A DNA stretch of 64,000 bases, taken from Bacteroidota bacterium. GTDB lineage: Bacteria; Bacteroidota; Bacteroidia; UKL13-3. The stretch's first letter is position 1. Each line of letters begins with the position of its first letter. The notes below the pieces were generated by a model. That model was not told where the DNA came from and did not search any database. It saw nothing but the letters and a program-made list of their open reading frames with translations. A program made the position numbers and the translations under genes. Below are positions 28,812 through 38,637 of the stretch, piece after piece. Where the stretch lies: NCBI GenBank assembly GCA_947464275.1, contig CANHVU010000012.1, forward strand, positions 28,969 through 92,968. The letters run 5' to 3'.

Positions 28812-29609
28812 ATGACAATTATACAAGCTATAATTATTGCAATAGTAGAGGGCTTAACAGAATACCTTCCTATTTCAAGTACTGGACACATGATTTTAGC
28901 AACTTCAATTTTAGGTATAGAACCTGATGATTTTGTTAAATTTTTCACTATTAACATTCAGTTGGGTGCCATTTTAGCTGTTGTTGTATTGTATTTTAAA
29001 AGATTTTTTAAATCGTTTGACTTTTACCTGAAATTATTTATTTCCTTTTTTCCTGCAGCTGTATTAGGTATTTTATTTAGCGATAAAATTGATGAACTTT
29101 TAGAAAGTCCAAGCACAGTGGCGGTAATGTTGTTAATAGGTGGTGTATTTTTACTTTTTGTTGACAGATTTTTTGATGATAAGGATAAACATTTAAAAAC
29201 AAAAGTTAGCAATCAAAGTGCTTTTATTATTGGTTTGTATCAATGTATAGCTATGGTTCCTGGAGTATCTCGTAGTGCTGCAACAATTATAGGAGGATTA
29301 CAACAAAAATTAACCCGTAAAACAGCTGCTGAGTATTCGTTTTTTTTAGCAGTACCTACCATGTTTGGTGCTACTGCAAAAAAGGTCTTAGATTTTCACG
29401 ATAAAAAGTTGGACTTTTTCAGTCACGATAGAATATTTTTACTTGCAATAGGAAACTTAGTTGCATTTGTGGTTGCAATGGTTGCTATTAAAGCATTTAT
29501 AACATTTTTAAATAAATATGGTTTCAGGTTGTTTGGTTGGTACAGAATCATTGTAGGAGGAACTATCCTTTTACTTTTAGGTTCTGATATGTCGCTAAGT
29601 ATTGTATAA
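28812..29609 (+). CDS. uppP: Undecaprenyl-diphosphatase
   Basis: A 265-residue inner-membrane enzyme (BacA/UppP) that dephosphorylates undecaprenyl diphosphate to recycle the lipid carrier of peptidoglycan and surface glycans. Both signature regions are present: AIVEGLTEYLPISSTGHMI and PGVSRSAATIIGG. About eight membrane segments. The stop codon directly abuts the start of the MBL hydrolase gene. Confidence 0.97.
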   Translation: MTIIQAIIIAIVEGLTEYLPISSTGHMILATSILGIEPDDFVKFFTINIQLGAILAVVVLYFKRFFKSFDFYLKLFISFFPAAVLGILFSDKIDELLESPSTVAVMLLIGGVFLLFVDRFFDDKDKHLKTKVSNQSAFIIGLYQCIAMVPGVSRSAATIIGGLQQKLTRKTAAEYSFFLAVPTMFGATAKKVLDFHDKKLDFFSHDRIFLLAIGNLVAFVVAMVAIKAFITFLNKYGFRLFGWYRIIVGGTILLLLGSDMSLSIV

Positions 29610-30380
29610 ATGAAAGTTACTTTCCTTGGTACCGGTACCTCGCAGGGAGTTCCAATTATTGCTTGTAAATGTCAAGTTTGTTCATCTTTAAATCAAAAAG
29701 ATAAACGCTTACGTTCATCCATTCTTATTCAATATAACAATAATAATATTGTTATTGATACAGGCCCTGATTTTAGGCAACAAATGCTTACTTGTGGTAT
29801 TTCGTCATGCGAAGCAATATTATTTACGCATGCACACCGTGACCATTTAGCGGGTTTAGATGACATAAGAGCATTTAATTTTATCATGAAAAAACCTATT
29901 GACATTTACTGCGAAAAGCAAGTGGATAAAGCCATTAGGAAAGAATTTTATTATGCTTTTGAAGAACCCAAATATCCGGGTGTACCAGAGATGGAAATGC
30001 ACATTATTTCTGAAATGGCTTTCGAATTATTAGGTAAAACCATAATACCTTTAAGGGTATGGCATCATAAAATGCCAGTTTTAGGTTTTAAAATCGATAA
30101 TTTTGTTTATATAACCGATGCAAATAAAATTGACGAAGATGTTAAAGAAAAAATAAAAGGTTGTGATGTTTTAGTATTAAATGCATTGAGACGTGAAAGC
30201 CATATTTCACATTTTACATTAGCTGAAGCCATCGAATTATGCAATGAATTAAAACCTAAGCAAGCTTATTTTACCCATATCAGTCATCAATTAGGGTTAC
30301 ATGATGTTGTAAATTCAGAATTGCCATCCAATATTCAACTAGCTTATGACGGATTAGAGCTAGAACTAGATAATTTTTAA
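29610..30380 (+). CDS. MBL-fold metal-dependent hydrolase (PhnP-like)
   Basis: The protein has 256 residues. The N-terminus MKVTFLGTGTSQGVPIIACKC and the metal motif THAHRDHLAGLDD mark the PhnP/RNase Z-like branch of the metallo-beta-lactamase fold, with FVYITDANKID and AYFTHISHQLG as later ligands. Such proteins act as phosphodiesterases; the substrate here is not known. Start and the uppP stop are adjacent (no gap), so translation is likely coupled. Confidence 0.9.
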   Translation: MKVTFLGTGTSQGVPIIACKCQVCSSLNQKDKRLRSSILIQYNNNNIVIDTGPDFRQQMLTCGISSCEAILFTHAHRDHLAGLDDIRAFNFIMKKPIDIYCEKQVDKAIRKEFYYAFEEPKYPGVPEMEMHIISEMAFELLGKTIIPLRVWHHKMPVLGFKIDNFVYITDANKIDEDVKEKIKGCDVLVLNALRRESHISHFTLAEAIELCNELKPKQAYFTHISHQLGLHDVVNSELPSNIQLAYDGLELELDNF

Positions 30381-30390
30381 AACATTTACC

Positions 30391-32043
30391 TTGAAGAGCA
30401 TTACTAGAAATTTTTTTCTGTGTATTATTTTGGTGTGTAGTATTGTTACTGCCGCAGCACAAAATAAATATTACTTTATTTCATTTAATAAAAAAGACAC
30501 CTCCAATTTTTCTAAACTCAATCCAATAAACTACCTAAGTAAGGCAAGTATTGAACGTAGGCTTAAACTAAACCTGCCACCCTTAAATTTTAATGATTTA
30601 CCTGTAGATACTACTTATATAAAGTTAGTTTCACCATTTATTATTTCATTCCAATACAAGCTTAATTGGTTAAACGGCTTGGTAGTGAAGGCTGATGATG
30701 AAATCATAAAAAAGATTCTGAAATTTGACTTTGTTAAGGATATCAAACAAATTGGTATAGAAAATTCAGTTGTAAAGGAAAAGCCTATTGATTTAAATGA
30801 AAGGATTAATGCCCTAGAACAAAGGTTTGATAATAAAGAAATCATTGATTCCAATTTGTATTATGGCAAAGCTACCGATCAAATTTTATTCAATAATATT
30901 AATAAACTACACGAATTAAATTTTAAAGGTAATGATATCAATATTGCAGTATTTGATGCAGGATTCAATAATTTTAATAACGTAAACTATTTTAATAGCA
31001 ATAAAATTAAAGGGATTTACAGTTTAAATGGTGATGAAGAAAATGAGTTGACAGGCGAAACTGATGAACATGGACTTAATGTATTAAGTATTATGGCAGC
31101 CAATGTTCCCTACAAATTTGTAGGTACTGCACCCAATTCAAATTATTATTTATTTAGTACCGAAAATTCAAATTTTGAATATCCTATTGAAGAATATAAT
31201 TGGGCTAAAGCAGCTGAAATTGCAGATAGCATAGGTGTTTCTATCATCATATCTTCATTGGGTTATTCTGAATTTGACGATAAATCATTTAACCATAAAG
31301 TTAAAGAGTTTTCAGGTGATAAAACCATTATTGCTAAAGTGGTAAATCTCGCTTCTAAAAATGGAATTTTAGTTATAGTAAGTGCCGGTAATGAAGGAAA
31401 TAAAATTTGGGAAACCATTACAACACCTGCTGATGCTGATAGTGTTTTGTCTGTTGGTTCTTGTAATATTTTTTATAAGAATTCTATTTTTAGTTCAATA
31501 GGTATTTCAAAAAGGAATATGTTTCGACCACAAATTGTCACCATTGGAGAATTGGTAGATTTTGTATCGAAAGATGCTAAAATAAAAAAGGGAAATGGTA
31601 CTTCATACGCTACTCCAATAATAGCAGGTGGTGTGGCATGCTTAATGCAAGCCTTTCCTAATACAAGTAATTTCAATATCAAACAAATGATTGCCCTTAG
31701 TTCAAATAATTATAATAATCCTAATAAATACATTGGTTATGGAACTCCCAATTTTTTATTGACCTATCAATTATTGGAAAATTATAAGCAAGATACCATT
31801 ATTGATGTAACTGAACTGGATGATAAAAATTTACATGTTAGTTTAAATACAAATACAAAACAAAAAATTCAAATTTTAATGACTTCAATGGATGGAAAAT
31901 CATTGATTAAGCAAACAGAAAGAGTTGAATTAAATGTAAACAGGTTTTGTTTGAATAAGACCTATAAATTAAAAAAGGGACTTTATATTTTAAAAATTAA
32001 AACAGCAAACACTGTTTTAATTAAGCAAATAGACAAAAAGTAA
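30391..32043 (+). CDS. Subtilisin-like (S8) serine protease, secreted
   Basis: A 550-residue secreted protease. The signal peptide is about 1-24 (ending TAAAQ). A pro-region of about 160 residues precedes the S8 domain with Asp189 (VFDAGF), His227 (DEHGLN), the oxyanion Asn in SAGNEG and Ser405 (GTSYATP). The last 75 residues resemble a type IX secretion sorting domain (MTSMDGKSLIK, YKLKKGLYILKIKTAN), so export by T9SS is likely. The start is TTG at 30391, fixed by the signal peptide. It lies 10 bases after the MBL gene. Confidence 0.9.
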   Translation: MKSITRNFFLCIILVCSIVTAAAQNKYYFISFNKKDTSNFSKLNPINYLSKASIERRLKLNLPPLNFNDLPVDTTYIKLVSPFIISFQYKLNWLNGLVVKADDEIIKKILKFDFVKDIKQIGIENSVVKEKPIDLNERINALEQRFDNKEIIDSNLYYGKATDQILFNNINKLHELNFKGNDINIAVFDAGFNNFNNVNYFNSNKIKGIYSLNGDEENELTGETDEHGLNVLSIMAANVPYKFVGTAPNSNYYLFSTENSNFEYPIEEYNWAKAAEIADSIGVSIIISSLGYSEFDDKSFNHKVKEFSGDKTIIAKVVNLASKNGILVIVSAGNEGNKIWETITTPADADSVLSVGSCNIFYKNSIFSSIGISKRNMFRPQIVTIGELVDFVSKDAKIKKGNGTSYATPIIAGGVACLMQAFPNTSNFNIKQMIALSSNNYNNPNKYIGYGTPNFLLTYQLLENYKQDTIIDVTELDDKNLHVSLNTNTKQKIQILMTSMDGKSLIKQTERVELNVNRFCLNKTYKLKKGLYILKIKTANTVLIKQIDKK

Positions 32044-32050
32044 ATTTGTA

Positions 32051-32788
32051 TCAATGTTTAATATTCTTCCACTCTTTGTAACAGTTCTTAATTGCTAAAA
32101 TGATATCGTACTCATTGGAATTAAGTACAAAATAATTGGGAATTTCACAGTATTTCATTAATTCCTTTGCTTGTAATTCATTAAGTTGAGTGGTTCGCAT
32201 TACCAATTCAACATTATATTTTTCACTTACTTGGTTTTGTTCTTGGTAAATTTCAATTAAGCGCATTAAGTGTTCATATTCTTGAATTTTCTTATTTCCA
32301 CTTGCTAAAATACTACTTAAAATTCCACCTTGTGAAGCATTATAAATAGAAATTGAAGTGCTAAAATTATTTAATAACGGGTCGGTTCTCAAACGTTTGG
32401 CAGCTGCTCTTGCCATGCTATCTTGTTTTCGTTTTTGACTCGAAATAGTAACTTCTTTTAGTTTTATATAATTGCGTTTTAGTTTGATTACTATGGGAAC
32501 ATCACCTTGTTTGGTGTAATCTTTACAAATTAAAGTGTAGGTTTTGTATCCAATTACTGAAAACTCAATGGTGTCTGTAATTGATACCGTAATTCCAAAG
32601 GCACCGTATCTATTGGTAATATAGCGCGTTTGCGTTGTGATATTGTGAATATTAGCTAATGGAATTGGGGCTGTTGTATCTGCTCCAACCACAAAGCCTT
32701 TTATATATAGCTTGGTTTGTTGGGCTTTGGTATTTAGTAGCCCAACAAAAAAAATAAGAATTACATAAAAGAGTTTTAATCGTTGCAA
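32051..32788 (-). CDS. Exported CarboxypepD_reg-like domain protein
   Basis: The protein has 245 residues. A signal peptide (about 1-22, ending LLNTKAQQ) is followed by a carboxypeptidase-regulatory-like beta domain (about 27-105: IKGFVVGADTTAPIPLANIHN, IEFSVIGYKTY). A basic, mostly helical C-terminal part then includes KEVTISSQKRKQDSMARAA. Bacteroidota have many such periplasmic or outer-membrane-associated proteins of unknown role. The start is TTG at 32788, supported by the signal peptide. It converges on the protease gene with only 7 bases between. Confidence 0.75.
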   Translation of the reverse strand: MQRLKLFYVILIFFVGLLNTKAQQTKLYIKGFVVGADTTAPIPLANIHNITTQTRYITNRYGAFGITVSITDTIEFSVIGYKTYTLICKDYTKQGDVPIVIKLKRNYIKLKEVTISSQKRKQDSMARAAAKRLRTDPLLNNFSTSISIYNASQGGILSSILASGNKKIQEYEHLMRLIEIYQEQNQVSEKYNVELVMRTTQLNELQAKELMKYCEIPNYFVLNSNEYDIILAIKNCYKEWKNIKH

Positions 32789-32841
32789 ATTGTAGAATCT
32801 GTACTTTGTTGATATCTGTTTAAAACGGTTAACAGGTGTAA

Positions 32842-33141
32842 TTAGTTACCAAATAAATTTCCTAAGCCAGGTAACATTCCGCCCATCATTGCACGCATTT
32901 CAGCTGCAGCAATATTTTCAGCTTGCTCCATTGCTCTCTCTATGGCTATTAATAGTAGTTCCTCTATTTGTTCTTTATTTTCAGATTTTAATAATGCTGA
33001 ATCAATATTTATGGAAGTAATTTTTTTATTGCCATTGGCTACTATGCTTATTCCTTGTGCAGTTCCTTCTACACTTATAGCCTCAAGCTTTTGTTTCATT
33101 TCGTCAGCTTTTTGTTTTGCTTCGTTTAATTTTCCAAACAT
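32842..33141 (-). CDS. YbaB/EbfC-family nucleoid-associated protein
   Basis: A 99-residue DNA-binding protein with the family pattern FGKLNEAKQKADEMKQKLEA, a central beta sheet (GISIVANGNKKITSINID), and a helical end with a Met/Gly-rich tail (MRAMMGGMLPGLGNLFGN). EbfC/YbaB dimers bind DNA and influence gene expression. The usual partners dnaX and recR are not adjacent. Confidence 0.93.
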   Translation of the reverse strand: MFGKLNEAKQKADEMKQKLEAISVEGTAQGISIVANGNKKITSINIDSALLKSENKEQIEELLLIAIERAMEQAENIAAAEMRAMMGGMLPGLGNLFGN

Positions 33142-33380
33142 ATTTTTAAAATTTTATGGTACTGCAACAAATATAATTATTCCAATCATTCAGTTTGAGT
33201 AATATTTTAATAATATTTATGCTGTTTATTTTTATTTAGTTTGTCATAATAATTTTTTATTAGATAATTTTAAGTAAAAGATTTTGTTTATTGCTAACCT
33301 TTGAAGTCAACTATAAAGGTTAATTATTTATGCCAGTTATAATTGAATTTAACTATCAAATAAAAAACAGGAATACAAAT

Positions 33381-34838
33381 ATGAGTAAATTTAAGTTTAG
33401 CGTTTATTTAATGGTATTATTACCTCTTTGTGCAAATGCTCAAGTAAAATTAAGTTTACTTCAAGCTGTACAAATGGCTAAAGACAAAAGTTTACAAGCA
33501 AGTATAAATTTAAATTTGTTTTATGCAGCTCAAGTAAATTATAAATCTTCATCGGCTAATAGGTTGCCACTAATAAATGCTTATGTGAATGCACCTGGAT
33601 TGGATAGAAGTTTAGGTCAAGTAATGCAGCCTGATGGTACCATAAAGTTTGTTGAAAGAACACAAGCATTGTCGTATGGAAGTATAAACTTACAGCAAAA
33701 TTTGATGGCCACAGGAGGCGTAGTTTCTATTTCTTCAGCTTTAACAAGATTTGATTTACTATCGCAAAATGGTTTAACTAATTGGCAAGCATCTCCTTTA
33801 ATAGTATCCATAAGCCAACCCTTGTTAAGGTTTAATGAATTAAAATTCCAATGGCAATTAGCTAAATTAAGATTTAAACAAAATTCAAGATTATATGCGG
33901 AGCGATCAGAAGATTTATCAATTCAAATTACCCAAACTTATTTTGATGCTGTAAATGCAGAAGCTGAATTAAAACTAGCCGAATTTAATTTAAGTGTTAA
34001 CGATACATTATTGCGCATGGCTAAAGGACGCTATAATTTGGGAAAGATTGGTGAGGATGATTTATTGCAAACTGAATTACGATTGATGAATGCTCAAAAT
34101 AGTTTAGATCAAGCTAAATTAAACTATTACCAAAGTATGAACCAACTAAGAATTATTTTGGGTTTACCTAAAAATGCTGAATTTATATTAGATCCAGAAA
34201 CGCATTTGCCATTTTTTGAACCAGATATTGAAAAAGCAGTTAGCAATGCCATTAAAAGTAGAAGTGATTTTGTGCAAATTAATATTGAACAAAAACAAAT
34301 TGAAGCCAACTTACGAAGGGCCAAATTAAATCAGCTACCCAATGCCGAATTAAATGCAACTTATGGTTTAAGTCAAACGGCAAGTAATATTGAAAATAGT
34401 TATAAAAATCCAGCAGAACAACAACGTGTTAGTTTAGGTTTAAACTTACCTTTAATGAATTGGGGAAGGTTTAGAAATGATTATAAAGAAGCTAAATACC
34501 AATTTAAAGCCAAAGACGCACAGTTACAATTAGCGTATTTAAATTTAGAGCAGGATGTAGTTTTTTTGGTTATGCAGTACAAACAATTAAAACAACGTGT
34601 TAGCATAAGCGCCAAAGCAGATACCATAGCTCAAAAGCGTTATGAAGTGGCTAAGAATAGGTATTTTATTGGTAAAATAGATAATACCAATTTAAATATT
34701 GCTCAAACTGAAAAGGATTTAGCAAGAAATGAATATTATAGAACTTTAAAAGATTATTGGTTAAGTTACTACCGTTTACGTAGAACCACATTATACGATT
34801 TTGAAAAGCAAGAAAGCTTATTTGTAGAAACAAAATAG
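33381..34838 (+). CDS. TolC-family outer-membrane protein
   Basis: 485 residues from the ATG at 33381, which begins a good signal peptide (MSKFKFSVYLMVLLPLCANAQ). The frame opens earlier at 33330 but that would bury the signal. Two OEP repeats of long helices are visible (about 25-250 and 270-470), including GRYNLGKIGEDDLLQTELRL and the mirrored RYFIGKIDNTNLNIAQTEKD. TolC-type trimers form the outer-membrane duct of efflux or type I secretion. No periplasmic adaptor or pump gene is adjacent, so its partner is unknown. An 8-bp inverted repeat (TAACCTTT/AAAGGTTA, 33295-33322) lies upstream. Confidence 0.9.
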   Translation: MSKFKFSVYLMVLLPLCANAQVKLSLLQAVQMAKDKSLQASINLNLFYAAQVNYKSSSANRLPLINAYVNAPGLDRSLGQVMQPDGTIKFVERTQALSYGSINLQQNLMATGGVVSISSALTRFDLLSQNGLTNWQASPLIVSISQPLLRFNELKFQWQLAKLRFKQNSRLYAERSEDLSIQITQTYFDAVNAEAELKLAEFNLSVNDTLLRMAKGRYNLGKIGEDDLLQTELRLMNAQNSLDQAKLNYYQSMNQLRIILGLPKNAEFILDPETHLPFFEPDIEKAVSNAIKSRSDFVQINIEQKQIEANLRRAKLNQLPNAELNATYGLSQTASNIENSYKNPAEQQRVSLGLNLPLMNWGRFRNDYKEAKYQFKAKDAQLQLAYLNLEQDVVFLVMQYKQLKQRVSISAKADTIAQKRYEVAKNRYFIGKIDNTNLNIAQTEKDLARNEYYRTLKDYWLSYYRLRRTTLYDFEKQESLFVETK

Positions 34839-34846
34839 GGTAAAAA

Positions 34847-34883
34847 AAAAAGAGGCTGTCTAAATAGGCAGCCTCTTTTTTTG
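34847..34883 (+). terminator. Terminator of the TolC-family gene
   Basis: AAAAAGAGGCTG pairs with CAGCCTCTTTTT (34869-34880), a 12-bp stem extended inward by two pairs, followed by T-run. Confidence 0.9.
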
Positions 34884-35064
34884 TTTTATGATGTAAAGAA
34901 CAATACCATTAAAAATTAATAAGTGTATGTGTTTTTTATTAAACTATTTTTATCTAAATTATATTCTATTTGAATAACGTTAAAGTTCGTTTTAAGCTAT
35001 ATATTTTATCAACAATAGTTTGACTACAGTTTTAATAATATTAATATTGTTGAAATTCAATAAT

Positions 35065-35502
35065 ATGATTCCTTTAGAACAATTTATTTGCGATACGTGT
35101 AACCAAATAATAGAAAATTATGGAGATGGTGCGATAGAGTGGATCTCACCTTCTGATGAAAATGGTAAACAATTACCTCCTAATTCATTCAGGATTTGCC
35201 ACAAGAATTCAAATTGTTATTCAATATATAAAAAAGTCGCTTTTGGAGTTTCTCGTGAATTAGTTAATTTTAGTGACAAAATGAAAATTATTGAATTACT
35301 AGGAATGATTGATAAGGAATATTTTCCGTTTGATCAAAATAGCTTAAATGAATATATTGAATTATTTAGAAGATTAACAATACCTTATTACGAAGAGGCA
35401 AGACAATATTGGCACGAAGCAGATAATGAAGGTCTAATCGAAAATAAAATAACTTGTTATCAAGAGAACAATTTGGAAAAAATAATAAATAGATTTAAAT
35501 AA
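35065..35502 (+). CDS. Conserved hypothetical protein with possible zinc-binding cysteines
   Basis: About 145 residues from the ATG at 35065. The open frame begins at 35020, but the 15 extra residues look untranslated. The N-terminus reads FICDTCNQII, and RICHKNSNCYSIYKK supplies further Cys/His, so a small zinc site is plausible. The rest is helical and acidic (YYEEARQYWHEADNEG). I do not recognise a family. The next gene, 6 bases downstream, is a small membrane protein; the pair is probably one transcript. Confidence 0.6.
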   Translation: MIPLEQFICDTCNQIIENYGDGAIEWISPSDENGKQLPPNSFRICHKNSNCYSIYKKVAFGVSRELVNFSDKMKIIELLGMIDKEYFPFDQNSLNEYIELFRRLTIPYYEEARQYWHEADNEGLIENKITCYQENNLEKIINRFK

Positions 35503-35508
35503 ATTAAT

Positions 35509-35811
35509 ATGAAAATTGAAATAAAGTATAAAATTATTGCAATAATTATACTAAGCATAGTTCTCGGAATTTTACAAACCAATGTTTTAATACAAAATTC
35601 AATAGTTTATTCTGTAATTACAGTTTTAGTTTTTGCGATTAGTTTTATTGCATTTGTTGCTGCAATTTGGTTTGTTATTGAGCTACTTTTTATTAAAACT
35701 AAAAATGAAAATTATAAACTGTTTGCTTTTAGTAGTTTTTGGAAAATATGGCGTCTTTTATTTGTACTTTTATTTATAGTATCATTAATGAAATTTTTCA
35801 ACAAACAATAA
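35509..35811 (+). CDS. Small membrane protein, function unknown
   Basis: 100 residues with three hydrophobic segments (about 9-27, 30-60, 78-95) and a lysine-containing loop between the second and third. No motif is recognised. Its last codons lie inside the left arm of a long terminator stem. It is paired with the preceding Cys-containing gene. Confidence 0.6.
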   Translation: MKIEIKYKIIAIIILSIVLGILQTNVLIQNSIVYSVITVLVFAISFIAFVAAIWFVIELLFIKTKNENYKLFAFSSFWKIWRLLFVLLFIVSLMKFFNKQ

Positions 35812-35859
35812 AAAAGCTTTCAAAATTTTAGTTTTGAAAGCTTTTTTATTGTTTGTTGA
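35798..35859. terminator. Long bidirectional terminator
   Basis: A perfect 28-bp stem (35798-35825 with 35832-35859) around a six-base loop. The core is AAAAAAGCTTTCAAAA/TTTTGAAAGCTTTTTT. It separates the small membrane gene from the convergent YfhO gene, whose stop lies four bases beyond the stem. Confidence 0.92.
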
Positions 35860-35862
35860 TTA

Positions 35863-38304
35863 TTATGGAGTCGTTACTTTAGGTTTTTTAATAAAATAAA
35901 ATCCTATTAAAACCAATAAACCAAAATATAAAGTAATAGATGAAGCTAAGGCTATGGTTTCACCTTTTTTAACTGTAGTTGGCTCAAATTTAAACTCAAT
36001 ATTATGCTTTCCTTCAGGAACTACCATGGCTCTTAGTATGTAATTAGCTCTAAAGTGAGGAACTAATTTACCATCAACATATGCATTCCAACCTTTGTCG
36101 TAATACACCTCGCTAAATACTGCTAATTGTGGCGTTTTGGTATTACTTTCATAAACCAATTTATTAGGTGCATAGCTTATAAACTTAATGGAAGCAGTAC
36201 TGTCAAAGTTCATTTTGAAATTAGCCAATTCACCTTCAAAACGTTTATCAATCACTGCGGTTTGTTTGGAGCTAAAGCCTGTTAATGCTTTAATTTCTTC
36301 ATCAGCATTTGCAACCATTTTGGTATTGCTTACAAACCAAGCATTGCCGTTGGCAGCATAATTACGTTGTACAAATTTTCTACCCGTAGAATCGCCTAAA
36401 ATAATGTACTTAACATTTAACATATTATAGCATTCCATGTTGTTTTTAGCTAATTGCCATTCAATTAACTCTTGGAATCTACGCATTTTAGCCCCATGGT
36501 AACCACCTATTGTTTTGTGGTAATAAGCTGTAATCGCATCTTTATCAAAATCGGTAGTGTTGTTATATACTCTGTAATTTGGGTCAGTATCTTTCAAAAT
36601 TTCTTCATCAGCAGGGGTTTTCTCAAATAAAGCTGCAGCTTTCTTTTTCTCAAAATCGCTATCGTTTAGGTAGCGTTTATCTACTTGCCATAAATCGCCT
36701 AGTACTAATAAACCTAATACACTAACGAATACAACTTGTTTAATTTTTTTATTGTAATAAAACCAAATAAGGGCACATGCAGCAGCTATCAATGCAAATG
36801 AACGGAAAGCATCCATTTGCATAATACTTTCTCTATCTGCTTTTAAAGCAGTAACTAAAGAAGGGTCCATTCTTTCATCATTTAAGCCAGTAAAATTGGC
36901 AAACATTCCAGGCATGATTGCAAAAAGTAAACATAAGCCAGCTACAATTCCGCCACCATATTTTAACCCATTCATCAAATCTTTTTTGCTCAATTTATCG
37001 TTCATTAAATCGCGTAATGATAATAATGCCATAAGCGGGAACAATGCTTGTGTAATACATAAAATAAAAGTAACCGAACGGAATTTATTATAAAGCGGAA
37101 AGTAATCGAAAAATAGAGTAGTTAATGGCATAAAGTTTTTTCCCATAGATAAGAAAATTGCCAATAAAGAAGCAGCTAAAATCCACCATTTAACACTTGA
37201 TTTTACTACAATCATTCCAAAAATAAATAAGAAACAAATAATGGCTCCATAATAAATAGGGCCTGCAGTAAATGGTTGATCTCCCCAATAAACTGGCATT
37301 TGCTTTATGGCTTGTTTGGCATTTGAGGCATCATATCCAGCGGCTTTTAATAATTTAAATGTTTCGCTATTGGTACTTAATTCACCATTACTAGCTCCAC
37401 CATAAAAGTTTGGAATAAGTAAAGTTAATGGCTCTGTAACACCATTACTCCATGCTAAAGCGTAATCTTTATCTAAGCCTGTACTTCCATTATCTGCCTT
37501 GGTTTTTCCATCGGCAGCTATGGTTAATTCACTTGGTGCACGTAAGCTATATTTTCCATATTCTTCGGTTGTTAATAATCCTGTAATGTTTGTTCCAACG
37601 GCTATTAAAGCTGCAGCTCCTAAAAACAAGCCACTTAGTAAAACATTTTTGATGGTACCGTTTTTAATAGCATCTACTATTTCTACAATAACCCAAGCTA
37701 TAATTATAAAAATTAAATAGTAAGTTATTTGTAAATGGTTAGCTGCTAATTGCAACGAAAGTGCAATACCCGTAAGTAACGCTCCCATAATTCTATTTTT
37801 GTGTAAACACATTTGAATACCAGCTATTACCAAGGGAATAAAAGCAATGGCATTACCTTTGGTAACATGTCCCGCATCAATATTGATAAAATTAAAACTA
37901 CTAAAAGCAAAGGCCAATGCCCCAATAATGGCTAGCCATGCATTTACCTCAAAAACCAATAACATGATATAAAAACAGATGAACAGTAAAAATACGGTAT
38001 CAGTTGGGTGTTTAAATACTTGTTGGAATGTAAAATAAATGGTATTAGTCCAATTTCCAGTATATGATGCACCAATCAAATAATTAGGCATTCCACCAAA
38101 AATACTGTTTGTCCAATAGGTTCTTTCACCAGTTTGTGTTTCAAATTTACTGGTTTCTTCATAAGTAGCGCGCCATTGGCTAACATCGTACTGTTTTAAT
38201 ACTTTACCGCCAAAAAATGGTTGAAAATAAAAAAACATGGCAATTAAAATTACACCAACTGCCACAAAATGAGGCAATGCTTTTTTCATAAAATTATTAT
38301 TCAT
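35863..38304 (-). CDS. YfhO-family membrane protein
   Basis: About 813 residues from the ATG at 38304. The frame reaches 38355, but the extra 17 residues are polar and precede the usual start just before MKKALPHFVAVGVILIAMFF. About twelve membrane segments occupy 10-560, then a soluble domain with VYNNTTDFDKDAITAYYHKT and YYDKGWNAYVDGKLVPHFRAN, and a last membrane helix. In Gram-positives YfhO glycosylates lipoteichoic acid; in Bacteroidota the role is not settled, probably glycan transfer at the envelope. It is a single-gene unit. Confidence 0.88.
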   Translation of the reverse strand: MNNNFMKKALPHFVAVGVILIAMFFYFQPFFGGKVLKQYDVSQWRATYEETSKFETQTGERTYWTNSIFGGMPNYLIGASYTGNWTNTIYFTFQQVFKHPTDTVFLLFICFYIMLLVFEVNAWLAIIGALAFAFSSFNFINIDAGHVTKGNAIAFIPLVIAGIQMCLHKNRIMGALLTGIALSLQLAANHLQITYYLIFIIIAWVIVEIVDAIKNGTIKNVLLSGLFLGAAALIAVGTNITGLLTTEEYGKYSLRAPSELTIAADGKTKADNGSTGLDKDYALAWSNGVTEPLTLLIPNFYGGASNGELSTNSETFKLLKAAGYDASNAKQAIKQMPVYWGDQPFTAGPIYYGAIICFLFIFGMIVVKSSVKWWILAASLLAIFLSMGKNFMPLTTLFFDYFPLYNKFRSVTFILCITQALFPLMALLSLRDLMNDKLSKKDLMNGLKYGGGIVAGLCLLFAIMPGMFANFTGLNDERMDPSLVTALKADRESIMQMDAFRSFALIAAACALIWFYYNKKIKQVVFVSVLGLLVLGDLWQVDKRYLNDSDFEKKKAAALFEKTPADEEILKDTDPNYRVYNNTTDFDKDAITAYYHKTIGGYHGAKMRRFQELIEWQLAKNNMECYNMLNVKYIILGDSTGRKFVQRNYAANGNAWFVSNTKMVANADEEIKALTGFSSKQTAVIDKRFEGELANFKMNFDSTASIKFISYAPNKLVYESNTKTPQLAVFSEVYYDKGWNAYVDGKLVPHFRANYILRAMVVPEGKHNIEFKFEPTTVKKGETIALASSITLYFGLLVLIGFYFIKKPKVTTP

Positions 38305-38637
38305 TTCTGTTTTAAAAAAATTTGCTCGAATATAAGTTTTTGCCTCATATTTCATAATGAAAGTTAGTAATTTATTACGTTATCAAACAGTTCATTGTTC
38401 TATTTGCATAGCATTTTAATGCATGTAAATGAGGTATTCAAATAGCGATTTTACCACTAACTAAAATATATTCTACATTTATAACTATAAAAAATTATCT
38501 AAATTGTTTATCAAACTAAATTGATTTTATAGTGGTAAAAAATAAGTTTGTAAATTAAAAAGGCTGATTGGTTTTCAACAAATTGCTGTTAATTTAAGGA
38601 CCAAGTAACCCATTTTGCCACATAAACATTTATAGTA
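38305..38637. other. Divergent intergenic region with an 11-bp inverted repeat
   Basis: A gene-free stretch between the divergent YfhO and Crp-family genes. TTTTACCACTA (38449-38459) pairs exactly with TAGTGGTAAAA (38530-38540) across a very AT-rich 70 bases. No clear TTG-N19-TANNTTTG is seen on the plus strand. TTTGAT with TAACTTTC, 17 bases apart on the minus strand, is a weak candidate for the YfhO gene. Confidence 0.45.
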
